A stretch of 54,370 nt of DNA from a virus. Both the position numbers and the translations under genes were made by a program. This document shows, piece by piece, positions 32,890 to 40,838 of this stretch. A model generated the notes under the pieces. It was not told where the DNA came from and did not search any database. It saw nothing but the letters and a program-made list of their open reading frames with translations. The first letter of the stretch is position 1, and the number at the start of each line of letters is the position of its first letter. The stretch is from the IMG/VR virus record IMGVR_UViG_3300046167_000449, positions 1 through 54,370 of that record. One strand, given 5' to 3'.

Positions 32890-33081
32890 ATGGCACTAAC
32901 AGAATCTAAAATTAACGACATTAAGTTCAGCGTAGACACTGCGCATGGATCATTAAAAGCATTTGGTACTCCGGATATTTCGGACTCATTGTTAAAACAC
33001 CAATTAATGCACTTATTAAGTGCTGCAAATGAAATTAGTAAAGAGTTAAACGAAAGACAACTACTTGGAACACAAATATGA
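32890..33081 (+). CDS. Unknown small helical protein
   Basis: The 63 residues start MALTESKINDIKFSVDTAHG and end KELNERQLLGTQI. It starts one base after the previous stop, and its stop overlaps the next ATG (ATGA). The tight coupling supports expression. No motif is recognised. Confidence 0.5.
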   Translation: MALTESKINDIKFSVDTAHGSLKAFGTPDISDSLLKHQLMHLLSAANEISKELNERQLLGTQI

Positions 33082-33251
33082 AAAAATATACCATTTTAAT
33101 AACACCATTAACAAAAACCGGAGGGAGAGTAGATGCTCCATATACCATCATTATCGAATCCGATAGAATTGATTGGTCCATGGAACAGTATCAAAGAAAC
33201 AGAGATGCTTTCAACTGGGAAATCAAAGAAGTGAATGAGTACGACGTGTAA
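33078..33251 (+). CDS. Unknown small protein, 57 residues
   Basis: It starts MKKYTILITPLTKTGGRVDA and ends WEIKEVNEYDV. Its ATG overlaps the upstream stop by four bases, and its own stop lies inside the next gene, 17 bases after that gene's ATG. A beta-strand pattern with a single Trp-rich turn is visible. The function is unknown. Confidence 0.5.
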   Translation: MKKYTILITPLTKTGGRVDAPYTIIIESDRIDWSMEQYQRNRDAFNWEIKEVNEYDV

Positions 33252-34464
33252 AATTAAGACTACTAGATACTATGATGAGTTTATCAGGTATTATGAGTTA
33301 GCCTTAGACCAGCAGAAAAAGAGTAACCTAGGCCACATTCCACATGCCGAGTCCAAGTTGGACGATCCGCTGATGGAACATATCGAATTGTATGATGTGG
33401 TAGAAAGGAAGTATGCTGGATTTAGTCAAATCGTAAATGATGCTTTTTATGGTTGGACTGAAGCACATCCCTACTGGTCAAGAATGCAGGCCGGACTCTA
33501 TACGGATCAGCGCAAGGAAGTCGCTACCAATTGGACCGGTAAACAAGAAGTCTTTGGCCTACCAGAATGGCTCTACATATTCATCCTGCACAGAGTATGT
33601 GGATCTGCAATTAACTATGCTACCAAACCAAGTGGCTATCACAACACGCTACTATTCGACTTGTGGCAATCTGATTCTATAGAACAAATGTGTGAGCAAG
33701 TTAAGGACAGAACCACACCATTCTACACTTCAGTTGGGTATCAATTCCCAGCATTCCCAAAACCCCCGATTCCACAGCAAAACGAAGAAGTCTTTGTTGG
33801 GATGACGGGGTTTGAAGGCCCTCAGTTTACTTACAAGAGAGGTGGCGACTATTTCCTATGTGAATTTGCACCACGCTTAGCTAGAGAGATGGCAACATGG
33901 TTAGAGGCTGGTGGTAAAAGAGATCTTAGAGAAATAGGTGAATGGATGTTTCAATGGAATGCTGATAATGGCTTAAGAGCTTATAGATTCCAGTATGCAG
34001 CAGTCTTAGCAGATATTGCAGATTGGTTTCCACAGTATGTCAATAAAGAATCAATGTTTTATTATGGGACAAATGCAGTAGAATGTATTGGTTATCTTGC
34101 AGATCCTGTAGAAGGCAAAGGTAAAAAATCAGAACCATTCCTAGATGCAGTAATGACAAAGATCTATGAGCAAACAGGCTCTCTTCCGTATAACGCAGAG
34201 GATGTAGCATGTGACTTTATTAGATGGATTGAAAATTATATGAGACCAGGAAAAGATTATGCTCATATTGATTTAGATAATACATTTAATAGTTCAACAA
34301 TTATCGATCACCCTTATGGTAGACAAAGAGCTATGGTAGATTTAGGGTTGGTAGAAACATTTAACGGAATGAAACATCATCCGAGTGATGATAAAGTAAT
34401 TGCAGCTGCCGGTATTACACCAGAAGCATATAAGAAAAAAGTAAAAGAATTTTATGGCGCATAA
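33235..34464 (+). CDS. Candidate amino acid:DNA transferase-like protein (thymine hypermodification)
   Basis: This 409-residue helical protein has GLPEWLYIFILHRVCGSAIN followed by SGYHNTLLFDLW. I associate this pattern with the glycosylase-fold alpha-glutamyl/putrescinyl-thymine pyrophosphorylase (amino acid:DNA transferase) families, which exchange a pyrophosphate on hydroxymethyl-dU for an amine. Later motifs are NADNGLRAYRFQYAAVLADI and STIIDHPYGRQRAMVDLGLV. The next gene, which it overlaps by 11 bases, is a PLP enzyme, and a dUTPase follows. The kinase and hydroxymethylase of such pathways are not in this window. The call rests on pattern memory and context. Confidence 0.4.
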   Translation: MSTTCKIKTTRYYDEFIRYYELALDQQKKSNLGHIPHAESKLDDPLMEHIELYDVVERKYAGFSQIVNDAFYGWTEAHPYWSRMQAGLYTDQRKEVATNWTGKQEVFGLPEWLYIFILHRVCGSAINYATKPSGYHNTLLFDLWQSDSIEQMCEQVKDRTTPFYTSVGYQFPAFPKPPIPQQNEEVFVGMTGFEGPQFTYKRGGDYFLCEFAPRLAREMATWLEAGGKRDLREIGEWMFQWNADNGLRAYRFQYAAVLADIADWFPQYVNKESMFYYGTNAVECIGYLADPVEGKGKKSEPFLDAVMTKIYEQTGSLPYNAEDVACDFIRWIENYMRPGKDYAHIDLDNTFNSSTIIDHPYGRQRAMVDLGLVETFNGMKHHPSDDKVIAAAGITPEAYKKKVKEFYGA

Positions 34465-35350
34465 TAAACACACCGATGTATTAATGAACCAGGATCTAAA
34501 TCTAATGATGCCGAATAAACAGGCATGGTTGGATTTAGCAGGTGACTGGCAAGATCCATTCGAGGCTCCACAATTAGTAGACCATGATGGATTTAAAGTA
34601 GTCAGAGAAGATCTAATGGGATTTGGTTCTAAATGTAGATTTGGAGATATTCTAGTTAGTACTTGTAGACAAGATACTCTAGTATATGTTCAACCCAGAT
34701 ATGGATTTGCAGGTATCTCACTTGCGTATCTAGCAAAGAAGTATAATAAGAAACTTGTACTATTTAGTCCAAGTCAAAAAGAGATTTCAGACCACCAAGC
34801 TATTTGTGTTGAGATGGGAGCTGAAATGAAATTTAAAAGAATTGCAGCAATGCCAGTTTTAAATGCTCACGCTAAGAAATGGGCAGAAGATAATGGAGCA
34901 TTTTTTATTCCTTTAGGACTTCGCCATGAATTGGTTACAGCAGCCGCTGTGAAGGTCGCGCATGACCTTGCAGAGAAACATGGCTATCCAGAAGAAGTAT
35001 GGTCAGCAATATCCACTGGCGTTCTACAACGCTCTTTACAAATAGCTTGGCCTGATGCTAAGTTTAATGGAGTTGCAGTAGCAAGAAATATTAAGAAGGG
35101 TGAAAGAGGTATTGCAACTATTTGGTCACATCCAAAGGCATTTACACAAGATGTAGACCCACAATATAATCCACCATTCCCATCGGCTATGAATTACGAT
35201 GCGAAGGCTTGGGAGTTCATGACAAAGCATGGAAATCCTGGTGCCTGGTTTTGGAATGTTGGTGGAGATCCTAAACCAAAAGATATTAACACAAAATCTT
35301 TAACAAAGTCCGAAAGAGCTTGGGGCGAAATACTTGAAACAGATAAGTAA
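34454..35350 (+). CDS. Fold-type II PLP-dependent enzyme
   Basis: This 298-residue protein resembles ACC deaminase and threonine synthase relatives. The N-terminal VREDLMGFGSKCRFGD carries the candidate Schiff-base lysine (R-D-L then G-x-K-x-R). VYVQPRYGFAGISLAYLAKK matches the cofactor-holding helix, and AISTGVLQRSLQIAWPDAKF the phosphate-side region. Such enzymes eliminate, replace or decarboxylate amino acids. Next to a candidate amino acid:DNA transferase it may remodel an amino acid attached to thymine in DNA. The family is fairly sure; the substrate is inference. Confidence 0.6.
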   Translation: MAHNKHTDVLMNQDLNLMMPNKQAWLDLAGDWQDPFEAPQLVDHDGFKVVREDLMGFGSKCRFGDILVSTCRQDTLVYVQPRYGFAGISLAYLAKKYNKKLVLFSPSQKEISDHQAICVEMGAEMKFKRIAAMPVLNAHAKKWAEDNGAFFIPLGLRHELVTAAAVKVAHDLAEKHGYPEEVWSAISTGVLQRSLQIAWPDAKFNGVAVARNIKKGERGIATIWSHPKAFTQDVDPQYNPPFPSAMNYDAKAWEFMTKHGNPGAWFWNVGGDPKPKDINTKSLTKSERAWGEILETDK

Positions 35351-35363
35351 ATCTAACTATAAC
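35334..35363 (+). promoter_or_regulatory. GAAAC-N17-TATAAC promoter before dUTPase
   Basis: TTGAAA (35334-35339) and TATAAC (35358-35363), 18 bases apart, lie in the overlap between the end of the PLP gene and the dUTPase leader. They are aligned with the other GAAAC/TATAA sites. The start codon at 35380 follows after 16 bases. Confidence 0.55.
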
Positions 35364-35379
35364 AATTAAATAAAAATAT

Positions 35380-35844
35380 ATGGCGAACGCAGATAACAAA
35401 TGTGCAGATTTGGAAGTCCAAGACTTTCATTCAGAAGCAGAAGACACATTGGGTCTTATTTACAACAAACAAGTAGAATTACAAAAGCGTTTAGGCTTCG
35501 ACTTTACAGGTTGGAACTTAAAGCAAATTGCAGATTTCTGGTGTGTAAATAAACACGCAATGTCAGATGAATTAAATGAAATGTTTGATGCCCTTGGAGG
35601 TATTAACGACGGTATTGCCTCAGGTGCATGGAAATACTGGAAGAGTACTAATGCTCAAGCAGCTGATATGAAGATTGAAGATCTTTCTAAAGCTGATAAA
35701 TTAGAATTATTTTATGAATGGATTGATGGATTGCATTTCTATATGAACTTTGCAATTTCTATTGGTATGACGAGTAAGGATATTGTTAACCTGTACATGG
35801 CGAAGAACGCAGAGAACCATGACCGTCAAAACCGAGGATATTAA
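35380..35844 (+). CDS. Dimeric (all-alpha) dUTPase
   Basis: The 154 residues fit the dimeric dUTPase/MazG-like superfamily: LQKRLGFDFTGW, the metal-binding helix HAMSDELNEMFDALGG (ExxE-type), a second FYEWIDGLHFYMNFAISIG (ExxD), and the family end YMAKNAENHDRQNRGY. It hydrolyses dUTP to dUMP, which keeps uracil out of DNA and supplies thymidylate or modified-uracil synthesis. The stop overlaps the polymerase start (TAATG), so nucleotide hygiene and replication are co-expressed. Confidence 0.8.
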   Translation: MANADNKCADLEVQDFHSEAEDTLGLIYNKQVELQKRLGFDFTGWNLKQIADFWCVNKHAMSDELNEMFDALGGINDGIASGAWKYWKSTNAQAADMKIEDLSKADKLELFYEWIDGLHFYMNFAISIGMTSKDIVNLYMAKNAENHDRQNRGY

Positions 35845-37256
35845 TGCTATTAGATATTGAACAAAAAGAGAATGAGTTAATTGTATCTTACTTTAATAAA
35901 GAAGGTACAGTATCATTTAAACGCTATCCAGTAAAGCAGTTTCAAAATTGGGTCGTAACGAAAGATGATGACAAGTGGAGAGACCCTAATATTAAAAACT
36001 GGGATGGTAGAACCTTAAAGAAGTCTAGATCCAAGACCTTTAATAAGTTTTCATTACTTTATTTTATGGATTCACTATCACAAGAAGATAGAGATGAAAT
36101 ATATGAGTTCAATATGCCTCGCACTTATTTTGTTGATATTGAGACTGAGATTGTAGATGGTTTTCCAAAACCTGAAGAAGCCAAGTCTCGTATATTAACA
36201 TTTTCAATTATCACCCCAGAGCGAAAGGCTATCGTTCTTGGTCTAGAAGATTTGTCTGCAGAACAAATTAAAAAGATCGAAGATGATACTAATGCTCATT
36301 TTAAAACAGGTGATTATGACCAGGACTGGGAATTTAGTTATTACAAGTTCAAAGATGAGTACAATATGTTGTACACATTCTTGCACAAGTTTTTACCTAA
36401 GTTTCCTATGATGACTGGTTGGAACTTTATCAACTATGACTGGCAATACATTGTCAATAGATGTAAAAGACTACAAATCGATTTAACCGATGTTGCTATC
36501 ACTGGCTCATTAGATAAAAAAGATTCTAGACCTTTACACATGGGTATTTTAGACTACATGCAATTGTACGATAAATATGATAGATCTGGACACGTAAAAG
36601 AATCAAACGCATTAGCATTTGTATCTGGCGCAGTCTTAGATGGTATAAGTAAGATTAATTATAGTGGTTCGTTACAAGACTTATATGAAAATGATTTTCA
36701 AAAATATGTTTTCTATAATGTAATTGACTCGGTATTGGTTTACTATATAGATCAAAAGCTAAGATCTATGGAAGTCCTGCTAACATTAGCAACCATTACT
36801 AAAATGCCACTATATAAAGCTGCCTCACCGGTGGCTATTACTGAATCTCTAATCGCTCGTAAATTAGCCGAACAAGATAAACGTATCGGTACTGAGTGGG
36901 ACAGAGAAGATGGTAAAAAAGATGCAAAGTATGCCGGAGCCTTTGTTAAAGAACCTATAACCGGATATTATAGTGGAGTAAGTGCATTTGACTTTGCATC
37001 ACTATATCCATCCGTAATGAGGCAATTTAATATTTCACCGGATTCGTTCATCGAAATTGTTCCTGAAGCAGAAGTCAAGGAACGTAGAAAAGACCAAGAT
37101 GTTATAGTTTGTCAGAATGGAGTTGTTTATTCAAAAGAAGAAAGCGTTCTTAAAAAAATCTTAGGAGATTTATATGCTCAAAGAAAAGATTACAAGAAAA
37201 CTTCTTATGATTATTACACAAAAGCTGACGAACTACAAAAAAAATTTAGTCTTTAA
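35844..37256 (+). CDS. 43: DNA polymerase gp43-like, N-terminal half (exonuclease and motif A)
   Basis: This is a 470-residue family B polymerase N-half. Exonuclease motifs are FVDIETEI (Exo I), MTGWNFINYDWQYI (Exo II) and YNVIDSVLVYYID (Exo III). Polymerase motif A is SAFDFASLYPSVMRQFN. It ends in the fingers after DLYAQRKDYKKTSYDYY. Motifs B and C are missing and occur in a separate gene at 42111. The end sits at an A8 run, but both alternative frames also stop within about ten codons, so the break is not a simple frameshift. The two halves total 872 residues (T4: 898). Confidence 0.92.
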   Translation: MLLDIEQKENELIVSYFNKEGTVSFKRYPVKQFQNWVVTKDDDKWRDPNIKNWDGRTLKKSRSKTFNKFSLLYFMDSLSQEDRDEIYEFNMPRTYFVDIETEIVDGFPKPEEAKSRILTFSIITPERKAIVLGLEDLSAEQIKKIEDDTNAHFKTGDYDQDWEFSYYKFKDEYNMLYTFLHKFLPKFPMMTGWNFINYDWQYIVNRCKRLQIDLTDVAITGSLDKKDSRPLHMGILDYMQLYDKYDRSGHVKESNALAFVSGAVLDGISKINYSGSLQDLYENDFQKYVFYNVIDSVLVYYIDQKLRSMEVLLTLATITKMPLYKAASPVAITESLIARKLAEQDKRIGTEWDREDGKKDAKYAGAFVKEPITGYYSGVSAFDFASLYPSVMRQFNISPDSFIEIVPEAEVKERRKDQDVIVCQNGVVYSKEESVLKKILGDLYAQRKDYKKTSYDYYTKADELQKKFSL

Positions 37257-37281
37257 ATAAGAAGTTTATTAGCACTTGCGG

Positions 37282-37291
37282 GATATATAAA
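37282..37291 (+). promoter_or_regulatory. GATATATAAA late-promoter-like box
   Basis: This copy of the late box lies after the polymerase N-half and upstream of a terminator. Any transcript from it would run into that hairpin before reaching nrdB, unless the terminator is regulated. Confidence 0.35.
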
Positions 37292-37338
37292 TCACTAGCA
37301 GCGCTGCTAATAATTCATATTAAAGATTAGATTAAGAG

Positions 37339-37360
37339 AGGTCTCAACAAGACCTTTTTT
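37339..37360 (+). terminator. Rho-independent terminator after polymerase N-half
   Basis: The stem AGGTCT/AGACCT with the five-base loop CAACA is followed by six T. It would end the dUTPase-polymerase transcript, or act as an attenuator in the nrdB leader. Confidence 0.7.
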
Positions 37361-37413
37361 GGCCTTTATTATTTTAAAACTTAAATAACTAAAAAAAACA
37401 ACTTATTAGCAAT

Positions 37414-38418
37414 ATGTCATCATTATTTACTGAAAGAATTCCCTTTAAGCCTTTTGAATATCCAGAATACTATACAGAAGGTTGGTTAAAACAAGCACAA
37501 GCCTTTTGGCTACATACAGAAATTTCAATGCAAGGTGATGTAAAGGATTGGAATGAAAATCTTTTACCACACGAAAAACATTTAGTAGGAAACATCCTCC
37601 TAGGATTTGCACAAACAGAATGTGCAGTATCTGATTATTGGACAACGATGGTGACGAAATGGTTTCCTAAACACGAAATCAAACAAATGGCTATGATGTT
37701 TGGTTCACAAGAGACAATACACGCAACAGCTTATTCATACTTAAATGAAACTTTAGGTTTAGAAGACTTCGAAGCATTTTTACATGAACCTACAATGGCT
37801 GATAAATTTGACTTATTAACTTCAACTTCTGCAGATTATACACATGAAGACCTAGCAGAAAATGCTACCGCAAGAAAAGAGGTTGCAAGATCTTTAGCAA
37901 TTTTTTCTGCTTTTGCAGAAGGAGTTAGCCTCTACAGTTCTTTTGCAGTTTTATACTCTTTCCAAATGAGAAATTTATTGAAAGGTATTGGTCAACAAAT
38001 GAAATGGTCAGTAAGAGACGAGTCTCTACATTCTAGAATGGGATGTCAATTATTTAAACACATGTGTCAGGAATATCCTGAACTGAAACAAGAGGTTTAT
38101 GCTGACGTATTACAAGCAGCAGACTTAATGCGCCAAATGGAGCATAAGTTTATTGATAAAATATTTGAGCAAGGCGATTTAGATAATTTAAAAGCTCAAG
38201 ATTTAAAAGAATTTATTAACAAGAGAACTAATGAGAAATTAGTTGAATTAGGATACGAATCTGAATTCGAGTTTAATGAAGAACAAGCAGGAGAATTAGA
38301 CTGGTTCTATCATTTAACAGGTGGACATACTCACACAGATTTTTTCGCAGTTAGACCAACTGACTACGCAAAAGCTGGTGAAGGTGAAAACTGGGACGAA
38401 GACGATTTATTTGATTAA
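37414..38418 (+). CDS. nrdB: Ribonucleotide reductase class I beta subunit
   Basis: This is a 334-residue beta subunit. Di-iron ligands are present in GFAQTECAVSDYW (Glu), SQETIHATAYSYL (Glu, His), SAFAEGVSLYSSF (Glu) and RDESLHSRMGCQL (Glu, His). The radical tyrosine falls at the expected place in IHATAYSY. The C-terminus is acidic (EGENWDEDDLFD), like the tails that dock on the alpha subunit. It makes deoxyribonucleotides with the nrdA product eight bases downstream. The pair lies between the two polymerase halves. Confidence 0.92.
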   Translation: MSSLFTERIPFKPFEYPEYYTEGWLKQAQAFWLHTEISMQGDVKDWNENLLPHEKHLVGNILLGFAQTECAVSDYWTTMVTKWFPKHEIKQMAMMFGSQETIHATAYSYLNETLGLEDFEAFLHEPTMADKFDLLTSTSADYTHEDLAENATARKEVARSLAIFSAFAEGVSLYSSFAVLYSFQMRNLLKGIGQQMKWSVRDESLHSRMGCQLFKHMCQEYPELKQEVYADVLQAADLMRQMEHKFIDKIFEQGDLDNLKAQDLKEFINKRTNEKLVELGYESEFEFNEEQAGELDWFYHLTGGHTHTDFFAVRPTDYAKAGEGENWDEDDLFD

Positions 38419-38426
38419 ATATTAAT

Positions 38427-39980
38427 ATGAAAGACAATAATAAAACAGTAAACCACGCAGAATACTTAGGCTGGAAATTAGGAGTTGATTTTCCAGAATG
38501 GGCAAACACTGAGGTTTATATTAAAACAATATCAGCAGGTTACTTATTTAATGGTGAAAAACCAAAAGACGCATATTGGAGAGTTTCGACTACAGTAGCA
38601 AGACGTTTAGGTAAACCTGAAATGGCAAGCAAATTTTTTGATTATATATGGAAAGGCTGGTTAAACCTAGCCTCTCCAGTTTTATCTAATACAGGATTAG
38701 AAAGAGGTCTACCTATTTCTTGTTTTGGTATCGATGTTGCGGATTCTATCCATGACATTGGTTCTAAAAACCTGGAGATGATGCTACTCGCAAAACATGG
38801 CGGTGGAGTAGGCATTGGAGTAAATCAAATCAGACCCGCTGGAAGTAACATAGCAGGTAATGGAACAAGTGATGGTGTTGTACCGTTTTGTAAAATATAC
38901 GACAGTACAATATTGGCAACCAATCAGGGCTCTGTTCGTAGAGGAGCAGCAAGTGTTAATATTGACATTGAACACGGTGACTTCTGGGAATGGCTGGAAA
39001 TTAGAGAACCTAAAGGAGATGTTAACAGACAATCTCTTAATATGCATCAATGTGTTGTAGTACCAGATGGTTTTATGCAGAAAGTGCAAATGGGAGACCC
39101 TGAAGCGCGTAAGAGATGGATTGGTGTACTAAGAAAGAGAAAAGCAACAGGAGAACCTTATGTAATGTTTAAGGGCAATATTAATAGAGCAAACCCTGAA
39201 GCTTACAAACAAAACGGATTAAAAGTTTATATGACTAATATCTGTTCTGAAATTACGCTACACACTGATGAGTCTCACTCTTTTGTATGTTGTTTATCTT
39301 CTGTTAACTTAGCAAAATATGATGAGTGGAAGAATACAGATCTAGTTTATACAGCAACTTGGTTTCTTGATGGAGTCTTAGATGAATTTATTCAAAAGGC
39401 TAAATTTATGAGAGGCTTTGAGAATTCAGTAAGATCTGCAGAAAAAGGTAGAGCATTAGGACTTGGAGTTCTTGGATGGCATACTTATTTACAAGAAAGA
39501 GGTATTCCATTTGAAGGCTTATCAGCTCAATTTGAGACTCGCAAGATTTTTTCGCAGTTAAAGACGGAAAGTGAAAAGGCATCTAGAGATATGGCACATG
39601 AATATGGCGAACCTCTATGGTGTGTTAATACAGGAATGAGAAACACTCACCTGAGAGCCGTGGCACCAACTGTAAGCAACTCAAAACTAGCAGGTAATGT
39701 ATCTGCAGGTATTGAGCCTTGGGCTGCTAACGTGTTCACAGAACAAACAGCAAAGGGTACTTTTATTAGAAAGAATCCAGTATTAGAGCAATTCTTAAAA
39801 TTAATCAATAGAAACTCTAAGAAAACTTGGGATAAAATTTTAGAAGACGGAGGTTCTGTACAAGGACTAGACTTTATTGAAGACTATTATGTAAAACTAG
39901 CCACTTCTATTTTAGATAAAGATAATATAATTACTCTGACTAAATTTGATAATTTAGAAGAGAAAGATAAAGATCTTTAA
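38427..39980 (+). CDS. nrdA: Ribonucleotide reductase class I alpha subunit, main segment
   Basis: Catalytic residues are clear: GLPISCFG (first redox Cys), the NICSE motif (Asn, thiyl-radical Cys, Glu) and FVCCLSSV (second redox Cys). The protein starts directly at the barrel-type region (MKDNNKTVNHAEYLGWKLG), so the N-terminal ATP-cone that controls overall activity in many class I enzymes is absent. The frame ends at 39980 through a probable one-base loss near 39974, and the gene continues to 40251. The total is about 607 residues, short for class Ia. Confidence 0.92.
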   Translation: MKDNNKTVNHAEYLGWKLGVDFPEWANTEVYIKTISAGYLFNGEKPKDAYWRVSTTVARRLGKPEMASKFFDYIWKGWLNLASPVLSNTGLERGLPISCFGIDVADSIHDIGSKNLEMMLLAKHGGGVGIGVNQIRPAGSNIAGNGTSDGVVPFCKIYDSTILATNQGSVRRGAASVNIDIEHGDFWEWLEIREPKGDVNRQSLNMHQCVVVPDGFMQKVQMGDPEARKRWIGVLRKRKATGEPYVMFKGNINRANPEAYKQNGLKVYMTNICSEITLHTDESHSFVCCLSSVNLAKYDEWKNTDLVYTATWFLDGVLDEFIQKAKFMRGFENSVRSAEKGRALGLGVLGWHTYLQERGIPFEGLSAQFETRKIFSQLKTESEKASRDMAHEYGEPLWCVNTGMRNTHLRAVAPTVSNSKLAGNVSAGIEPWAANVFTEQTAKGTFIRKNPVLEQFLKLINRNSKKTWDKILEDGGSVQGLDFIEDYYVKLATSILDKDNIITLTKFDNLEEKDKDL

Positions 39981-40251
39981 TTCCAGTAAAAGATATATTT
40001 AAAACTTTTAAAGAGATAAACCAATTAGATCTAGTTAAACAAGCAGGTGTTAGACAACAATATGTTGACCAGGCTGTAAGTTTAAACCTAGCATTCCCAA
40101 CAGAAGCAGATACTAAGTTTATTAATAAAGTACACTTAGAAGCTTTTAAAGAGGGTGTAAAGACTTTGTATTATATGCGAACTGAATCGGTGCTAAGAGG
40201 AGACATTGCAAAAGCAGCAACAGATCCAGATTGCGTTGCATGTGATGGATA
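39974..40251 (+). CDS. nrdA: Ribonucleotide reductase alpha subunit, C-terminal segment
   Basis: In the shifted frame the sequence continues SLIPVKDIFKTFKEINQLD and EGVKTLYYMRTESVLRGD, typical of the end of NrdA (TLYYxR). It closes with DPDCVACDG, the mobile CxxC pair that re-reduces the active site. These conserved endings show the frame break in nrdA is a sequence fault, not a real truncation. Confidence 0.85.
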
Positions 40252-40256
40252 AAGGT

Positions 40257-40339
40257 GTGGTTTAAAGACCACGTCTTAGGACCGGGATAGTTCTCGGAAA
40301 AAGAGGGCCGGAGTTCGCTACTACCGGCCCTTACTTTTT
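40257..40339. terminator. Three-hairpin region with bidirectional terminator between convergent genes
   Basis: GTGGT/ACCAC (40257-40272) and CCGGGA/TCTCGG (40282-40297) precede a strong GGGCCGG/CCGGCCC stem (40305-40311 with 40324-40330). T-rich tracts lie on both sides: TTACTTTTT after it on the plus strand and CTCTTTTT after it on the minus strand. The last hairpin can therefore end both nrdA and the convergent minus-strand gene. The two upstream hairpins are unexplained and could belong to a small structured RNA. Confidence 0.65.
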
Positions 40340-40565
40340 AAAGATTATCTCTTACTGAGTTTTTAAGTAACATTTGAGAAGTAGGAGCGATTCCAAAACT
40401 AACCCAATTGTCAGAGTTATTAAATTGTTTTCTACAGTGGTCCATGATGTCCTCGGACCAGTCTAAATGGTCTCCTGTAACATTGGTTACTGGATGCCAA
40501 ACGCTTTCCCAACCGTCATTTAAGAAGGTTACCCAAGCTTTTTCTACGTTTAAATTTAGTTTCAT
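40338..40565 (-). CDS. Unknown 75-residue protein, lone minus-strand gene
   Basis: It starts MKLNLNVEKAWVTFLNDGW, is Trp-rich (ESVWHPVTNVTGDHLDWSED) and ends LLKNSVRDNL. No family is recognised. A 71-base element nearly identical to that before the minus-strand island at 16.5 kb lies directly upstream, and a bidirectional hairpin terminator lies at its end. It is thus an independent single-gene unit inserted between plus-strand operons, like a small accessory moron. Confidence 0.6.
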   Translation of the reverse strand: MKLNLNVEKAWVTFLNDGWESVWHPVTNVTGDHLDWSEDIMDHCRKQFNNSDNWVSFGIAPTSQMLLKNSVRDNL

Positions 40566-40571
40566 ATTGTT

Positions 40572-40642
40572 TTAATTACAGTACTAATATACGAAAAATA
40601 ATTGACATAAAAAAATCTAGAGGCAATTATTTTGCAAAAAAG
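40572..40642. promoter_or_regulatory. 71-base conserved divergent promoter element, copy 2
   Basis: It matches 16553-16622 from TTAATTACAG to GCAAAAAAG, with about five differences. Minus-strand reading gives TATGTCA, a T-run and TATATTAG before the gene at 40565. The plus-strand reading has a perfect TTGACA and a TTATTTTG box about 22 bases later, directed toward 40705. Confidence 0.6.
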
Positions 40643-40653
40643 ATGGTTTATAT

Positions 40654-40683
40654 TTGGAACAAAACAAAAGATGTTACTATAAT
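40654..40683 (+). promoter_or_regulatory. TTGGAAC-N17-TATAAT promoter
   Basis: TTGGAA (40654-40659) and TATAAT (40678-40683) lie 18 bases apart and align with the GAAAC/TATAA family. They would transcribe the small frame at 40705 and the outer-membrane protein at 40839. Confidence 0.55.
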
Positions 40684-40704
40684 AGCCCACAAAGAGAAAA
40701 AGAA

Positions 40705-40803
40705 ATGAACGATTATTCGTTAACAACTACAAAGATATTAAGAAAAACCTCCGACTCCGACTCGGTGGCTAATGCTGACCAATTAATTCCTAGAGTGGAT
40801 TAG
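40705..40803 (+). CDS. Possible 32-residue leader peptide or small protein
   Basis: It reads MNDYSLTTTKILRKTSDSDS to QLIPRVD, 22 bases after a good TATAAT box and before the outer-membrane protein gene. The repeat CCGACTCCGACTCGG lies inside it. Placement suggests a real small gene or a translated leader, but length and sequence alone cannot decide. Confidence 0.3.
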   Translation: MNDYSLTTTKILRKTSDSDSVANADQLIPRVD

Positions 40804-40838
40804 CATTTAAAACAATCAATAAACCAAATTAATTAATT

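Larger units (their letters stand above)
37266..37411 (+). promoter_or_regulatory. Candidate alternative-pairing leader before nrdB
   Basis: TTATTAGCA occurs at 37266-37274 and again at 37403-37411, ending two bases before the nrdB ATG at 37414. Its exact reverse complement TGCTAATAA is at 37305-37313, inside the palindrome TAGCAGCGCTGCTA (37296-37309). The complement can pair with either copy. The downstream pairing would cover the nrdB start; the upstream pairing would free it. A GATATATAAA box (37282-37291) and a terminator (37339-37360) lie between. A regulatory leader is inferred from pairing only. Confidence 0.4.

Noticed and set aside
37240-37260. Polymerase N-half truncated by a frameshift in the A8 run
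   Set aside because: Both alternative frames reach a stop within about ten codons, and motifs B and C lie in a separate gene nearly 5 kb away, so repair of this run would not rejoin the gene.
40252-40340. tRNA or tmRNA gene
   Set aside because: There is a GTTCG in a loop, but the stem around it has a 12-base loop, and no acceptor, D or anticodon arm can be built. The main stem behaves as a terminator.
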